Assembly: GCF_014638355.1 (NCBI RefSeq)
Contig: NZ_BMFK01000001.1
Span: 1,937,160 to 2,001,159, forward strand
Origin: Priestia taiwanensis
Lineage (GTDB): Bacteria > Bacillota > Bacilli > Bacillales > Bacillaceae_G
Reading direction: 5' to 3'
Length of the DNA: 64,000 nt
How positions within the stretch are numbered: the stretch's first letter is position 1; each line of letters opens with the position of its first letter. Below the pieces are notes generated by a model, which had not been told where the DNA came from, did not search any database, and saw only the letters and a program-made list of their open reading frames with translations. A program made the position numbers and the translations under genes. This document shows positions 8,256-15,936 of this stretch, piece by piece.

Positions 8256-9068
8256 TCAGCAAGTAACCGTATCCTCTTCCAACCAATGATAAAACCACGT
8301 AAGCTTTTTAGAAATTACCGTCTCTCTTCCATGCTTTACATCCGAACGCCTCGCCATATTTCTAATGGCCTCTGTTGCGTATGCTTGTATGTATTGCACC
8401 GGAATGGTTAAGTTGCGTCTTTCTTCAATCGTTTCACTCACAAATTTCGTCACTAACTTATTCCATCCTTCTTTTGACCATCTTCCTAATGAGAAATTAG
8501 CATATAAACTATTACACGCTTCTTTCAATACAACTTCAAACTCATCAATTGGTAAGAATTTGTTACTAGTAACAATATTTTCTTTGTCTATATATTGTTT
8601 GTCTTTCTTTGTTTCTTTCTCTTTCTTTAATAGCTGACTCGTTTCAACTGTTGAAGATGAACTGTTCCTATTCAATTGCTGAAAATCGACACTTGAAAGA
8701 AGGTAAAAAAAGGGAGAACTTATATCCATAATAGAACATCCCGCTTCGATAATCTCTTTCATGAATCCGAGAACCTCTTCCTTTTTAAACGGTATATCTG
8801 AAATGTAGTATGCAAAATTATTTGTTTTTCCATCACGGTACTTAATTTGTACCCAATACCTCTTCGTCTCCAATTCGGCTACTGCTTTCGTCACCGCAGA
8901 TCGACCAAACTTTTTATATAAATATACTTTCTTAATCTCCCAATCAACAGGTAAGGACATTAAATGTGCAAGTAATCCAATTGCACGTACATCCTCTAGT
9001 TGCTGTAAGGCGTTGTTATGTATTTGAGCATAGCTTGTGGCTTTTCGTCGTTTAATAATGCTGTTCAC
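8256..9068 (-). CDS. winged-helix DNA-binding protein, replication-protein-like
   Basis: A 270-residue protein that I can describe but not name. Residues ~20-75 look like a winged helix (VRAIGLLAHLMSLPVDWEIKKVYLYKKFGRSAVTKAVAELE). A low-complexity Ser/Lys/Glu linker follows (~140-160) and a C-terminal helical domain (~165-265). This layout is typical of phage or plasmid DnaD-like or replication-initiator proteins and of Bacillus 'helix-turn-helix' orphans. It starts at a GTG with AGGAGG eight bases upstream. No phage genes surround it. Function is inferred only as DNA binding. Confidence 0.6.
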   Translation of the reverse strand: MNSIIKRRKATSYAQIHNNALQQLEDVRAIGLLAHLMSLPVDWEIKKVYLYKKFGRSAVTKAVAELETKRYWVQIKYRDGKTNNFAYYISDIPFKKEEVLGFMKEIIEAGCSIMDISSPFFYLLSSVDFQQLNRNSSSSTVETSQLLKKEKETKKDKQYIDKENIVTSNKFLPIDEFEVVLKEACNSLYANFSLGRWSKEGWNKLVTKFVSETIEERRNLTIPVQYIQAYATEAIRNMARRSDVKHGRETVISKKLTWFYHWLEEDTVTC

Positions 9069-9090
9069 GTTTCATTCCTCCTAAAGAAAT

Positions 9091-9116
9091 ACTCCCACCT
9101 CCGAGGAAGTGGGAGT
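9091..9116 (-). terminator. terminator after yvrJ
   Basis: ACTCCCAC and GTGGGAGT pair perfectly with a TCC/GGA extension; on the minus strand it is followed by ATTTCTTT. Confidence 0.7.
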
Positions 9117-9119
9117 CAA

Positions 9120-9278
9120 CTAGTGGACCGAAGAAGAAGTCGCTTCTTTTAAATGAGCGGGTAGTTGTTCGATTGATTGGCGTACTGCATCTAACTTCTG
9201 CTCCAAACGAAGAAGCACATACATCGTCACAACAATCGGAAATCCAACGTCGCTAATAAAAGGCAGGAGTTCATTCAT
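9120..9278 (-). CDS. yvrJ: YvrJ family protein
   Basis: A 52-residue protein with one membrane helix. The family signature LLPFISDVGFPIVVTMYVLLRLEQKLD is nearly complete at residues ~4-30, and a short amphipathic tail follows. YvrJ is of unknown biochemical role, but in B. subtilis its gene is one of the few targets of the two-part sigma factor SigO-RsoA. AGGAGGTGAAGAAG directly before the ATG at 9278 fixes the start. It lies downstream of a YvrL-like gene on the same strand, with a terminator between them. Confidence 0.85.
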   Translation of the reverse strand: MNELLPFISDVGFPIVVTMYVLLRLEQKLDAVRQSIEQLPAHLKEATSSSVH

Positions 9279-9339
9279 CTTCTTCACCTCCTCACTATGT
9301 ATATAGCAAGTTACACGCACCATTTGTCATAAAAAGAAA

Positions 9340-9372
9340 AAAGTATGTCTGACTATTAACAGACATACTTTT
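9340..9372 (-). terminator. terminator between yvrL-like and yvrJ
   Basis: AAGTATGTCTG and CAGACATACTT form an 11-base stem. The minus strand ends in TTTTTTC. Confidence 0.85.
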
Positions 9373-9386
9373 CTCTAGGAATCTAT

Positions 9387-9785
9387 TTATTTACGATTTA
9401 CGTCCTCTTCTTCAAATACTTTATTTAAAAGAAGGAAAATAGCTGCTAATGCTAGCTCCGTCCACGTTTCAATTGTAATTCCTTTCATCATCTCATCAAT
9501 ATAATGAATCGATACAAAATCAACGATAAGGGTCACACTCGCTCGTACCCTTGCACTAACCGAAATTTCCCCGTACTTCGATAACATCCTGATAATAATT
9601 GTACCTACAATTAGCAAAACCACTTCTAACAACATACCCACTAGCAAAAAGTTAATTAACACACCCGTCGAATCATAATGAATTCCTAGTACACGAAACA
9701 ATCCAACGTGTGCGAAGAAAATAAAAGCACACACAAGCGCCATAACACTTGTAGCTGCAAGAACACCAATTATATTGCGTTTCAT
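9387..9785 (-). CDS. YvrL-like membrane regulatory protein
   Basis: A protein of about 132 residues with four predicted membrane helices (near residues 5-30, 40-65, 80-97 and 103-120). Size, topology and position next to yvrJ fit the family of B. subtilis YvrL, now RsiO, a negative regulator of the SigO-RsoA sigma factor. That link is established only in B. subtilis; here it is inference. GTAGGTGG precedes both the GTG at 9797 and the ATG at 9785, and I prefer the ATG. A SigO/RsoA-like pair exists in this window at 31.4-32.2 kb. Confidence 0.55.
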   Translation of the reverse strand: MKRNIIGVLAATSVMALVCAFIFFAHVGLFRVLGIHYDSTGVLINFLLVGMLLEVVLLIVGTIIIRMLSKYGEISVSARVRASVTLIVDFVSIHYIDEMMKGITIETWTELALAAIFLLLNKVFEEEDVNRK

Positions 9786-9848
9786 CCTGTCATCCACCTA
9801 CCTATTACTACTGTCTCCTATTCTAGCATAGATAGACGAAATTAGGAC

Positions 9849-10622
9849 TTACTTTTCTGTATGAATATAATATGTATCGTATGCTTCTTTGAATACATAG
9901 CCTAATTTTTCAGCTAATTTAGCTGAATTTGTATTCGCTGCATCCCAACTTGGGTACTTATCTTGTTCCAAGCAATCCATTATTAACGCGGCGGCTGCGA
10001 CCGTCGCTAGCCCTTTACGACGATGATTTTTATGCGTCACGATATCAATTTCGATCCCGCTATCATAAATACTATATGAACCTGCACCACATACAACTTT
10101 TCCCTCGTGTAAAATAGCGTAACCAATCCCTCTTTCCACATAATCCTCACCTGAGTCAAATCTAGCGATGAAATCATCTGAAAGCTCATGTAGTGTAGGT
10201 TCATGGACGATAGACGTATCAAGTTTCACTAATTCATATCCTGTTGGAAGGTGTGATAAGAATGTTTGTACATGCTCTTTCTTTAAGTGCTCTGGATTTT
10301 TGTAAAACTGATAACGAAGAAATTTATCTAACGAACCTGCATGAACCTCTTCTATTCGCTCTTTCCATTCATCCGTATCTACAATGATTAACATATGCTC
10401 CGGAATATTTCTCAGTAATTCTTCTACCCCGGTCGCATACGCATCCCCAGCATAAAACGCAAAGTCTCCGACGATAATTTGAGCTGCCGTTGGATTGTCT
10501 ACATCATTCACCCAAGCTGTTCCCATATGCCCTTGTAGACACGAAAGAATAAGGGTATCTAGCATCCCCTCGAACATTGGCGCTATCTTCTTCTTCCCTT
10601 CATTCGTTGCTTCGTAAATCAT
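9849..10622 (-). CDS. GNAT acetyltransferase, two-domain type
   Basis: A 257-residue member of the GNAT_acetyltr_2-type family found in Bacillus. The N-terminal half (to ~120) is a non-catalytic domain (FEGMLDTLILSCLQGHMGTAWVND). The C-terminal half is the GNAT fold, with EIDIVTHKNHRRKGLATVAAAALI (~190-214) as the acetyl-CoA loop and WDAANTNSAKLAEKLGY as motif B. Substrate is unknown. TAGGGAT precedes the ATG. A single gene; the promoter region contains no recognised site. Confidence 0.85.
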   Translation of the reverse strand: MIYEATNEGKKKIAPMFEGMLDTLILSCLQGHMGTAWVNDVDNPTAAQIIVGDFAFYAGDAYATGVEELLRNIPEHMLIIVDTDEWKERIEEVHAGSLDKFLRYQFYKNPEHLKKEHVQTFLSHLPTGYELVKLDTSIVHEPTLHELSDDFIARFDSGEDYVERGIGYAILHEGKVVCGAGSYSIYDSGIEIDIVTHKNHRRKGLATVAAAALIMDCLEQDKYPSWDAANTNSAKLAEKLGYVFKEAYDTYYIHTEK

Positions 10623-10750
10623 CCGTATCCCTACTTTCTTTGTTGTATCCTTCCTTTCATCTTGAACATTCCGAAAAATTTAGTCAAATCATTTGTTTAT
10701 ATAACTGATAGTAATCAAATTTAAATGAAAATAGTAATTCTTTACTAAAA
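10623..10750. other. intergenic, no gene seen
   Basis: AT-rich sequence between the GNAT gene and the GC-rich repeat. It should hold the GNAT promoter; none is clear. Confidence 0.35.
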
Positions 10751-10891
10751 AAAGGGGCCTACGTACTGCACTCCGAGTAGACTCTTTCCGCGGGCGAGAG
10801 CGAGCCTCCTCGGCAAGCCTGCGGGGTCTCACTTTCCTCGCTTTTCCCGCAGGAGTCACCACTCTCCGTTCCGTGTATGAAATGCCCCTTT
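10751..10891. repeat. GC-rich palindromic repeat element (~141 bp)
   Basis: An island of high GC in AT-rich DNA. AAAGGGGC at 10751-10758 pairs with GCCCCTTT at 10884-10891. Inside it CCTGCGGG at 10818-10825 pairs perfectly with CCCGCAGG at 10846-10853, and a CCGCGGGCGAGAGCG segment partly pairs with CTCGCTTTTCCCG. The wording CCGCGGAAAG...CTGCGGG resembles the dispersed GC-rich palindromic repeats of many Bacillaceae genomes. It encodes no protein, although one frame across it is open by chance. Confidence 0.6.
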
Positions 10892-10924
10892 CCTCCCCAA
10901 AAATTAGTTACATCATTCATGATA

Positions 10925-10957
10925 AATAAAATAAAAACCCCCTTAAAAAAGGAGGTT
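10925..10957 (-). terminator. terminator of the nrd operon
   Basis: On the minus strand AACCTCCTT pairs with AAGGGGGTT, followed by TTTTATTTTATTT. Confidence 0.8.
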
Positions 10958-10964
10958 CTTACCA

Positions 10965-11933
10965 TTAAAAGTTAAACGCAAAATCTTCGTCTGCTAATTT
11001 CTCTACGTTTGTTGCTTTTACGTAGCCGTTTCCTTTTACAGAGAAGAAGTCATGGTTCTTTGTATCTGTTTTCAAGCCGTTTTCAACGATTGGATTGATG
11101 TCTTCTTCTGGGAAGTATGGGTCTAATCCTAAGTTCATCATTGCTTTATTTGCATTGTAACGAATGAATTTATTTACTTCATCTACCATGCCAATTGATG
11201 TATAAATATCTTCTGTATATAATAGCTCATTTTCATATAATGCTTCTAGTAATTCTACTGTTTCCTTGCTTACTTCTGCTTTCTCTTGTTCAGAAAGAGA
11301 GGCAAATGTTTCTTGCGCAAGAAGACCAACAAACACACCGTGAATGGACTCATCACGAATAATCAAGTTAATAATTTCCCCACTCGCCGTCAGCTTTCCT
11401 TGTCCAGCTAAGTATAGTGGATAGAAGAAGCCGCTGTAGAATAAGAAACTCTCTAGGAATACACTCGCTACCATTGCCATGTACACGTCACGCTTTGGCG
11501 CATTTGGTGTAAATAACTTTAAGTAACGCTCTGTAATCAACGCTGATTTCTTTGTTAATTGTGGGTGGTTATCGACCCAGTTGAAAATCTCATCAATTTG
11601 TTCTTCTGTCGCTAATGTCGTGAAAATATGACTGTATGACTTCGCGTGAACCTCTTCCATTGCACCCATGAAAGCAAGGACACTCTTCGCTTGTAAGTTA
11701 TCAACATGTAGTAAGATAAGCGGCATTCCTTCGCCACCTTGTTTCGTATCAAGAAGTGTTAAGCCTCCTAGCACTTTCTTGTATGTCTCTTGTTCCGCTT
11801 CTGATAACTTCATCCATGTGTTCATGTCAGAGGAAACAGCGATCTCTTCTTCCGTCCAGAACTGTGCAATGTTTTGTTTCCAAAATACTAAGCTATAATC
11901 GTCTTCTTTCTTATTCCAGTTAACCGCTCGCAT
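10965..11933 (-). CDS. nrdF: ribonucleotide reductase class Ib beta subunit
   Basis: The small, metal-containing subunit NrdF (322 aa), which houses the tyrosyl radical on a dimanganese or diiron centre and passes it to NrdE. The ligands are visible in [13 protein letters not shown] (Glu and His), the second carboxylate and histidine in [15 protein letters not shown], and the conserved radical-harbouring region near YSHIF. The C-terminus (EDFAFNF) is the NrdE-docking tail. I start at the ATG at 11933 (MRAVNWNKK, with a GGGGG-rich site upstream), which matches the start of the known Bacillus protein; a GTG at 11951 is the alternative. Last gene of the nrdI-nrdE-nrdF operon. Confidence 0.95.
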   Translation of the reverse strand: MRAVNWNKKEDDYSLVFWKQNIAQFWTEEEIAVSSDMNTWMKLSEAEQETYKKVLGGLTLLDTKQGGEGMPLILLHVDNLQAKSVLAFMGAMEEVHAKSYSHIFTTLATEEQIDEIFNWVDNHPQLTKKSALITERYLKLFTPNAPKRDVYMAMVASVFLESFLFYSGFFYPLYLAGQGKLTASGEIINLIIRDESIHGVFVGLLAQETFASLSEQEKAEVSKETVELLEALYENELLYTEDIYTSIGMVDEVNKFIRYNANKAMMNLGLDPYFPEEDINPIVENGLKTDTKNHDFFSVKGNGYVKATNVEKLADEDFAFNF

Positions 11934-11958
11934 GATAGGCCCCCTATTCACTCTTAAA

Positions 11959-11984
11959 AATCGAAGCCAAGTAGAGGCTTCGAT
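11959..11984 (-). promoter_or_regulatory. hairpin between nrdE and nrdF
   Basis: AATCGAAGCC and GGCTTCGATT form a perfect 10-base stem with six-base loop, followed on the minus strand by TTTTTAAG. It is terminator-like and could attenuate nrdF or mark an RNA processing or stability site. Confidence 0.65.
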
Positions 11985-12004
11985 TCGCTGTTGTTCTTTC
12001 TATA

Positions 12005-12961
12005 TCACACAACACAAGCTACGCATTCTTCTACGCTTAGTTTACGCGTACGCGTGTAGTATAAGCTCTTTAAGCCTTTTTTGTTCGCATAAATGTAGTA
12101 GCGTGCAAGTTCTCGTGTTGAAATATCACTATTTACATATAGTATTGTACTAATACCTTGATCGATATGTTCTTGTACTTCCGCAATCAAATCGATGATC
12201 TTAAATTGATTCATGTCGTACGATGATTTATAGAACCAGAAGTTCTCACGCGATAAGTAAGGCATTGGATAGTACGTCGTTGAGTTCGCATATGTGCGTG
12301 ACTCGATGACATTTACAATCGGCATCACACTTGACGTTGCATTTTGCACGTAACTAATCGACTGTGTCGGCGCAATTGCTAGGCGATATGCATTGTATAA
12401 GCCATGTGCTTGTACTTCTTCTTTTAACGCCGCCCAGTCCGCTTGCGTCGGAATGTGCATACCTTCGAATAACGCTTGTACTTTCTCTGAATTCGGCGCA
12501 TAATCTGTTTCTTCGTACTTCATGAAGTATGTGCCTTTTGCATATTCACTTCGGTCAAAGCCTTTAAATGCTACACCGCGCTCTTTCGCAATTAGCATAC
12601 TCTTCTCAATCGAGTAGAAGTTCAGCATCATGAAGAATGTACGTGCAAAGTCTTTCGCCTCTTCACTTTCAAAGGCAATTTTATTCTTCGCTAAGTAGCC
12701 ATGTAAGTTCATTGCTCCTAAGCCTACTGAATGAAGCTCATCATTAGCTTTCTTCACTGTCGGTGCATTCGGGATTGTCGTCATGTCCGATACAGCTGTC
12801 AGTGCTTCCATACCAGCATGAACTGCTTCTTTCATCTCTTTATTTTCCATTACGTTCACAATATTTAATGAACCTAAGTTACAGTTAATATCACGGCGAA
12901 TCACATCTTCTGTGCCATAATCGTTAATTTCAGATGTTTCTTGAAGCTGGAAGATTTCTGT
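12005..12961 (-). CDS. nrdE: ribonucleotide reductase alpha subunit, exon 2
   Basis: The C-terminal 318 codons of NrdE, beginning T-E-I-F-Q at the splice junction and ending with the redox-active C-x-x-C tail (ECVACVV). In class I enzymes the glutamate directly after the junction (N-x-C-x-E) is an active-site residue. Further conserved parts are INCNLGSLNI, the LGAMNLHGYLA stretch, and AIAPTQSISYVQNATSSVMPI (~residues 205-225 of this exon). The frame continues from exon 1 only after removal of the 1,059-base intron. The total product would be 694 residues, close to B. subtilis NrdE. Confidence 0.93.
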   Translation of the reverse strand, partial: TEIFQLQETSEINDYGTEDVIRRDINCNLGSLNIVNVMENKEMKEAVHAGMEALTAVSDMTTIPNAPTVKKANDELHSVGLGAMNLHGYLAKNKIAFESEEAKDFARTFFMMLNFYSIEKSMLIAKERGVAFKGFDRSEYAKGTYFMKYEETDYAPNSEKVQALFEGMHIPTQADWAALKEEVQAHGLYNAYRLAIAPTQSISYVQNATSSVMPIVNVIESRTYANSTTYYPMPYLSRENFWFYKSSYDMNQFKIIDLIAEVQEHIDQGISTILYVNSDISTRELARYYIYANKKGLKSLYYTRTRKLSVEECVACVV

Positions 12962-14020
12962 CCTTTCTCTTCAGTAAGAGTCGCTACGTCTTACCCGCTT
13001 TACAGCTGCTGCATGTCGCCATACAGAGGAGACTATATCATCACCTTCAGCATTTATCTGGTCAGGTGCTCTGCTTTTCCACTCGCTTGAGTGTACTCCC
13101 ATATGGGATAGTCGTTAGGCTTTTACTTATCGTAATCGTTCAGAAAGTCTCTTATAGGTAGGAAATTCATTATTATCTAATCTTCTAATAGTAGTCGCAA
13201 CAGAAACCCCTATATCATATGAAGCCTCTTTTATACTTGAGTAGATTACACCGTCTATCTCTACAGTACAGGTAGGGTGATTGTTTACCTTCCGAATCAC
13301 TTTGTTCTTTGGTACAACCCTTTCCCATGTAGGATATGCGTCTGAATCCAAACGGTAGTTTATAGTTGTAACATTCATATTAAGACATCTTGCTGCTTCA
13401 CTCTGACTTCTATAGGTTATCCCCTCAATCATAACCGCTCTATTATTTGCTTCTTTAACGGAAGCAATCATATGAGGAGTCTTAGCTTTACCGTATTGGT
13501 GGTTCTTTTTACCACTCATATGTTGTCTCTTCAATTCACGAGTTATCTCTTTATGAGGATTAGTTATAAAAGTATCTCCACCAATTGAAGTCAATTTAAT
13601 ATTATAGTAAAGCGATGATTCTACAGCATCATACATCTTAATCAATTGTTCCTCAAGTATATTAAGTTCTTCATCTGAGTAGGCTTGGCAAAGAATTCTT
13701 CTCTTAAAGTTATTCTTTCCATACTTGGCAATAGCTCTTTTTAAGTAAAGACCTGAACCAAGATACGTACGCCAGCTATTTTGTCTATGATAGATACATT
13801 TCCCAATATATTTCATACCATTAACCATATTAATCGTTTCATATACAAACCCATAAGGCACTTTCCGTTCCACTTTGCAATCCCCCATCAATCAAATTAG
13901 GCTATACAACTGGAATCTTTACATTACGATAAGATTTAGCACGGTAGGTTACGTCAGAGACGCTTTCCCCGTTTAACAGAGTTTTCGACGACTATTTCTA
14001 GTCGAAGGTGCTAGCAATTA
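12962..14020 (-). mobile_element. group I intron in nrdE
   Basis: A 1,059-base group I intron interrupts nrdE directly after the catalytic TGT codon. The upstream exon ends in GTGT, which can pair with intron GCAC in P1 with the usual U-G pair at the splice site, and the last intron base is G. P7 is readable as GACTA (minus strand, 13113-13109) with TAGTC (13035-13031, inside GATATAGTC). A perfect 11-base helix, 13933-13923 with 13136-13126, brackets the endonuclease gene and looks like P6. The intron should self-splice; this is established for such Bacillus nrdE introns as a class, not tested here. Confidence 0.9.
13127..13873 (-). CDS. intron-encoded GIY-YIG homing endonuclease
   Basis: About 248 residues. 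The N-terminal catalytic module has the variant GIY-YIG motif (YGFVYETIN ... MKYIGK, residues ~6-24), with the conserved Arg and a Glu (EEQL) further on. Next comes a NUMOD3-like basic patch (HMSGKKNHQYGKAKT, ~118-132). Two NUMOD1-like DNA-binding repeats follow, each with a G-x-x-Y-x-S-x-x-E-A motif (~145-185 and ~200-240). It probably cleaves intronless nrdE to spread the intron. I choose the GTG at 13873 because GGGGGA lies seven bases upstream; ATG at 13888 is possible. The stop codon overlaps the P6 3' strand of the intron. Confidence 0.9.
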   Translation of the reverse strand: MERKVPYGFVYETINMVNGMKYIGKCIYHRQNSWRTYLGSGLYLKRAIAKYGKNNFKRRILCQAYSDEELNILEEQLIKMYDAVESSLYYNIKLTSIGGDTFITNPHKEITRELKRQHMSGKKNHQYGKAKTPHMIASVKEANNRAVMIEGITYRSQSEAARCLNMNVTTINYRLDSDAYPTWERVVPKNKVIRKVNNHPTCTVEIDGVIYSSIKEASYDIGVSVATTIRRLDNNEFPTYKRLSERLR

Positions 14021-15148
14021 ACACAAGTTACTCATCTTCACTTGTCCAAGATCTTTCAGTGGATGTTGGTCATTCGCATTTGTTTTGTACATGAAGTACG
14101 GATAACCTGACTCCAACTGAATCATCGCAATCTTGATTAACATATCACGCGCACTTAAGCTTAGTGATTTCTTCTTCACATTCGGATTCGCTACTAACTC
14201 GTCGTACATTTCGTCGATATCAATATCGTCTAAATGCTTGCCGTACTCTTTGAATACTGTGTAAGGAGCGAATACATATAACGGCTTATCTTGCTCCGCT
14301 AGTTCGAAGAATTTGTTCGGTACGATAACACCGATTGATAACGATTGAATACGCGTCTTCTCATCGGCATTGATTTTCTTCGAGTCAAGGAACTCTATAA
14401 TATCCCAGTGGAAAATGTTTAAGTATACTGCTCCGGCACCTTTACGTTGGCCTAGTTGGTTGGCATAAGAGAATGAATCCTCTAACAACTTCATAACTGG
14501 CATAACACCACTTGCAGCATTTTCAATTTCCTTAATTGCTTCACCGCGCGCACGTAATTTTGATAAATTAAGTGCCACACCACCGCCGATTTTCGATAGT
14601 TGCATCGCTGTATTAATGTTAAATCCAATTGAATTCAGGCTATCGTCCATTTCAAGTAAGAAACATGATACCATCTCACCGCGGCGACTTCTTCCTGCAT
14701 TTAGGAAAGTTGGAGTTGCTGGTTGGTAGTTTTGCTTAATAATCATGCGAACGTATTGCTTCGCCTTTTCTACATCACCAGCTGCTAAGTATAGAGAAAC
14801 GATTGTTACACGCTCTTCATATCCTTCTAAATATTGATTTCCATCATTCGTCTTTAAGGCGTAGTCAATATAGAATTTCGATGCAGCCATGTACGATTGG
14901 AACGAGAAGTTCGCGTCGTATGCTACTTGGTATATTTCCTCTAGCTCGTCCACCGTATATTGGTCAAATACGTCGTAGTAATAATCATTCTCCACCATGT
15001 ATCTTAGTCGTTCTTCAACTGTAGAGAATGTTACTTTCTTCGTTTCCACTTCCTCCAAGAATGCTTCCATCGCTTCCTTGTCTTTCTCTAGTTGGTAGAA
15101 CCCGTCCACTTTTTTCGTAATCTCATTATTCAACTCAACATGCTTCAA
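14021..15148 (-). CDS. nrdE: ribonucleotide reductase alpha subunit, exon 1
   Basis: The first 376 residues of NrdE, which reduces ribonucleoside diphosphates. The first redox cysteine lies in GEMVSCFLLEMDDS, and the exon ends in K-M-S-N-L-C, whose last residue corresponds to the thiyl-radical cysteine (Cys439 of E. coli NrdA). Translation past it meets TAA inside the intron. The start is a TTG at 15148 with GGAG nine bases upstream, and it overlaps the end of nrdI by 14 bases, which suggests coupled translation. Family features PATPTFLNAGR and QRKGAGAVYLN are intact. Confidence 0.94.
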
Positions 15149-15494
15149 GCTGCTCTACTCCTTTAATAAAATGTTCTACGTCTTTCGTTGTGCCCGCCAT
15201 CTCAAACTTCGTTAACACTGGCACGTTATATTCTACAGATATTTTGTCCGCACTCGCTGCAAATGAAGTTCCCCAGTTACGGTTCCCACTTGCAGAAACA
15301 CCTCGTAAATATCGTGCATTTTCATCTAAAAAATCCCTTACAGAATCCGGTACACTTCCAAACCCTGTCGTATACGTCACAAGAATAAAGTCCGTATCCA
15401 TCTTCAGATCGTCGTGTATTTTTATTGACGGCATTTGCAACTTATTAACAAAGCGTTTGACATTCCCCGTCATTGAATCATAAACAATTACCAT
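15135..15494 (-). CDS. nrdI: flavodoxin-like NrdI
   Basis: A 119-residue flavoprotein that supplies the oxidant for assembling the dimanganese-tyrosyl radical cofactor of NrdF. FMN-binding stretches are seen at YDSMTGNVKRF (residues 5-15), TYTTGFGSVP (~41-50) and SGNRNWGTSFA (~70-80). I start at the ATG at 15494 because GGGAGG lies about seven bases upstream, giving the usual family length. It is the first gene of the nrdI-nrdE-nrdF operon and overlaps nrdE by 14 bases. Confidence 0.95.
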   Translation of the reverse strand: MVIVYDSMTGNVKRFVNKLQMPSIKIHDDLKMDTDFILVTYTTGFGSVPDSVRDFLDENARYLRGVSASGNRNWGTSFAASADKISVEYNVPVLTKFEMAGTTKDVEHFIKGVEQLEAC

Positions 15495-15546
15495 TCCGAT
15501 TCCTCCCCCAGCACGGATATGTTGTACTTGCGTCTTTTTAAATTCT

Positions 15547-15592
15547 ACTACATATTGTAGTACCATTTTCAAAACAACACAAGATATATGTT
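15547..15592 (-). promoter_or_regulatory. candidate pair of NrdR boxes upstream of nrdI
   Basis: Two sites resembling the NrdR palindrome (ACA-C-WATATAT-type) lie 50 to 100 bases before nrdI. ACTACATATTGTAGT at 15547-15561 has perfect six-base arms, and ACACAAGATATATGTT lies at 15577-15592. Start-to-start spacing is 30 bases, near the three-turn spacing usual for NrdR. On the minus strand a TTGAAA at about 15574-15569 overlaps the sites, so binding would block the promoter. Confidence 0.5.
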
Positions 15593-15936
15593 GGTTTTAT
15601 TTTCGAAAGAAAAACGACACGAAGGAAGGACATATTTTTACATATATAAACTCTATAAAAAAGCATTTTAAAACTGATGTCAATACAGGGGGAAAAATGT
15701 TTTTTGTCAAATTGTTTATCGATATTTTTACAAAAAACCGCGAAGCCTTGGGGCACATGGACCGAACGTATTTTCTTGTTTTTCTAATAAAAAATAATCA
15801 TAATTTTTCAACTTTCTAAGGTCGAAATGTGACAAGCCTAAAAATTTGTCCGCCTATTTTTCAACTTATTTCATCCTCTCTTTCATCTCCGCATATACTA
15901 GGATATCCTTACTATAAAATGGAAGGTGAATAGAAA
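15593..15936. other. intergenic between divergent nrdI and the repeat-protein gene
   Basis: No open frame of interest. It holds the presumed promoters for both directions. GGAAGGTG directly before 15937 is the ribosome binding site of the next gene. Confidence 0.4.

Noticed and set aside
8256-9797. Possible prophage or plasmid remnant around the winged-helix gene
   Set aside because: The replication-like protein is alone; no integrase, att repeats or structural genes are seen, and the neighbours are ordinary chromosomal genes.
10759-10965. Open frame across the GC-rich repeat
   Set aside because: The frame simply translates a palindromic repeat and runs into the nrdF 3' region; such frames in these repeats are regularly misannotated as genes.
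14018-14020. nrdE as two broken genes or a pseudogene
   Set aside because: The stop after NLC lies in a group I intron with readable core helices, and removal of the intron restores the full conserved frame.
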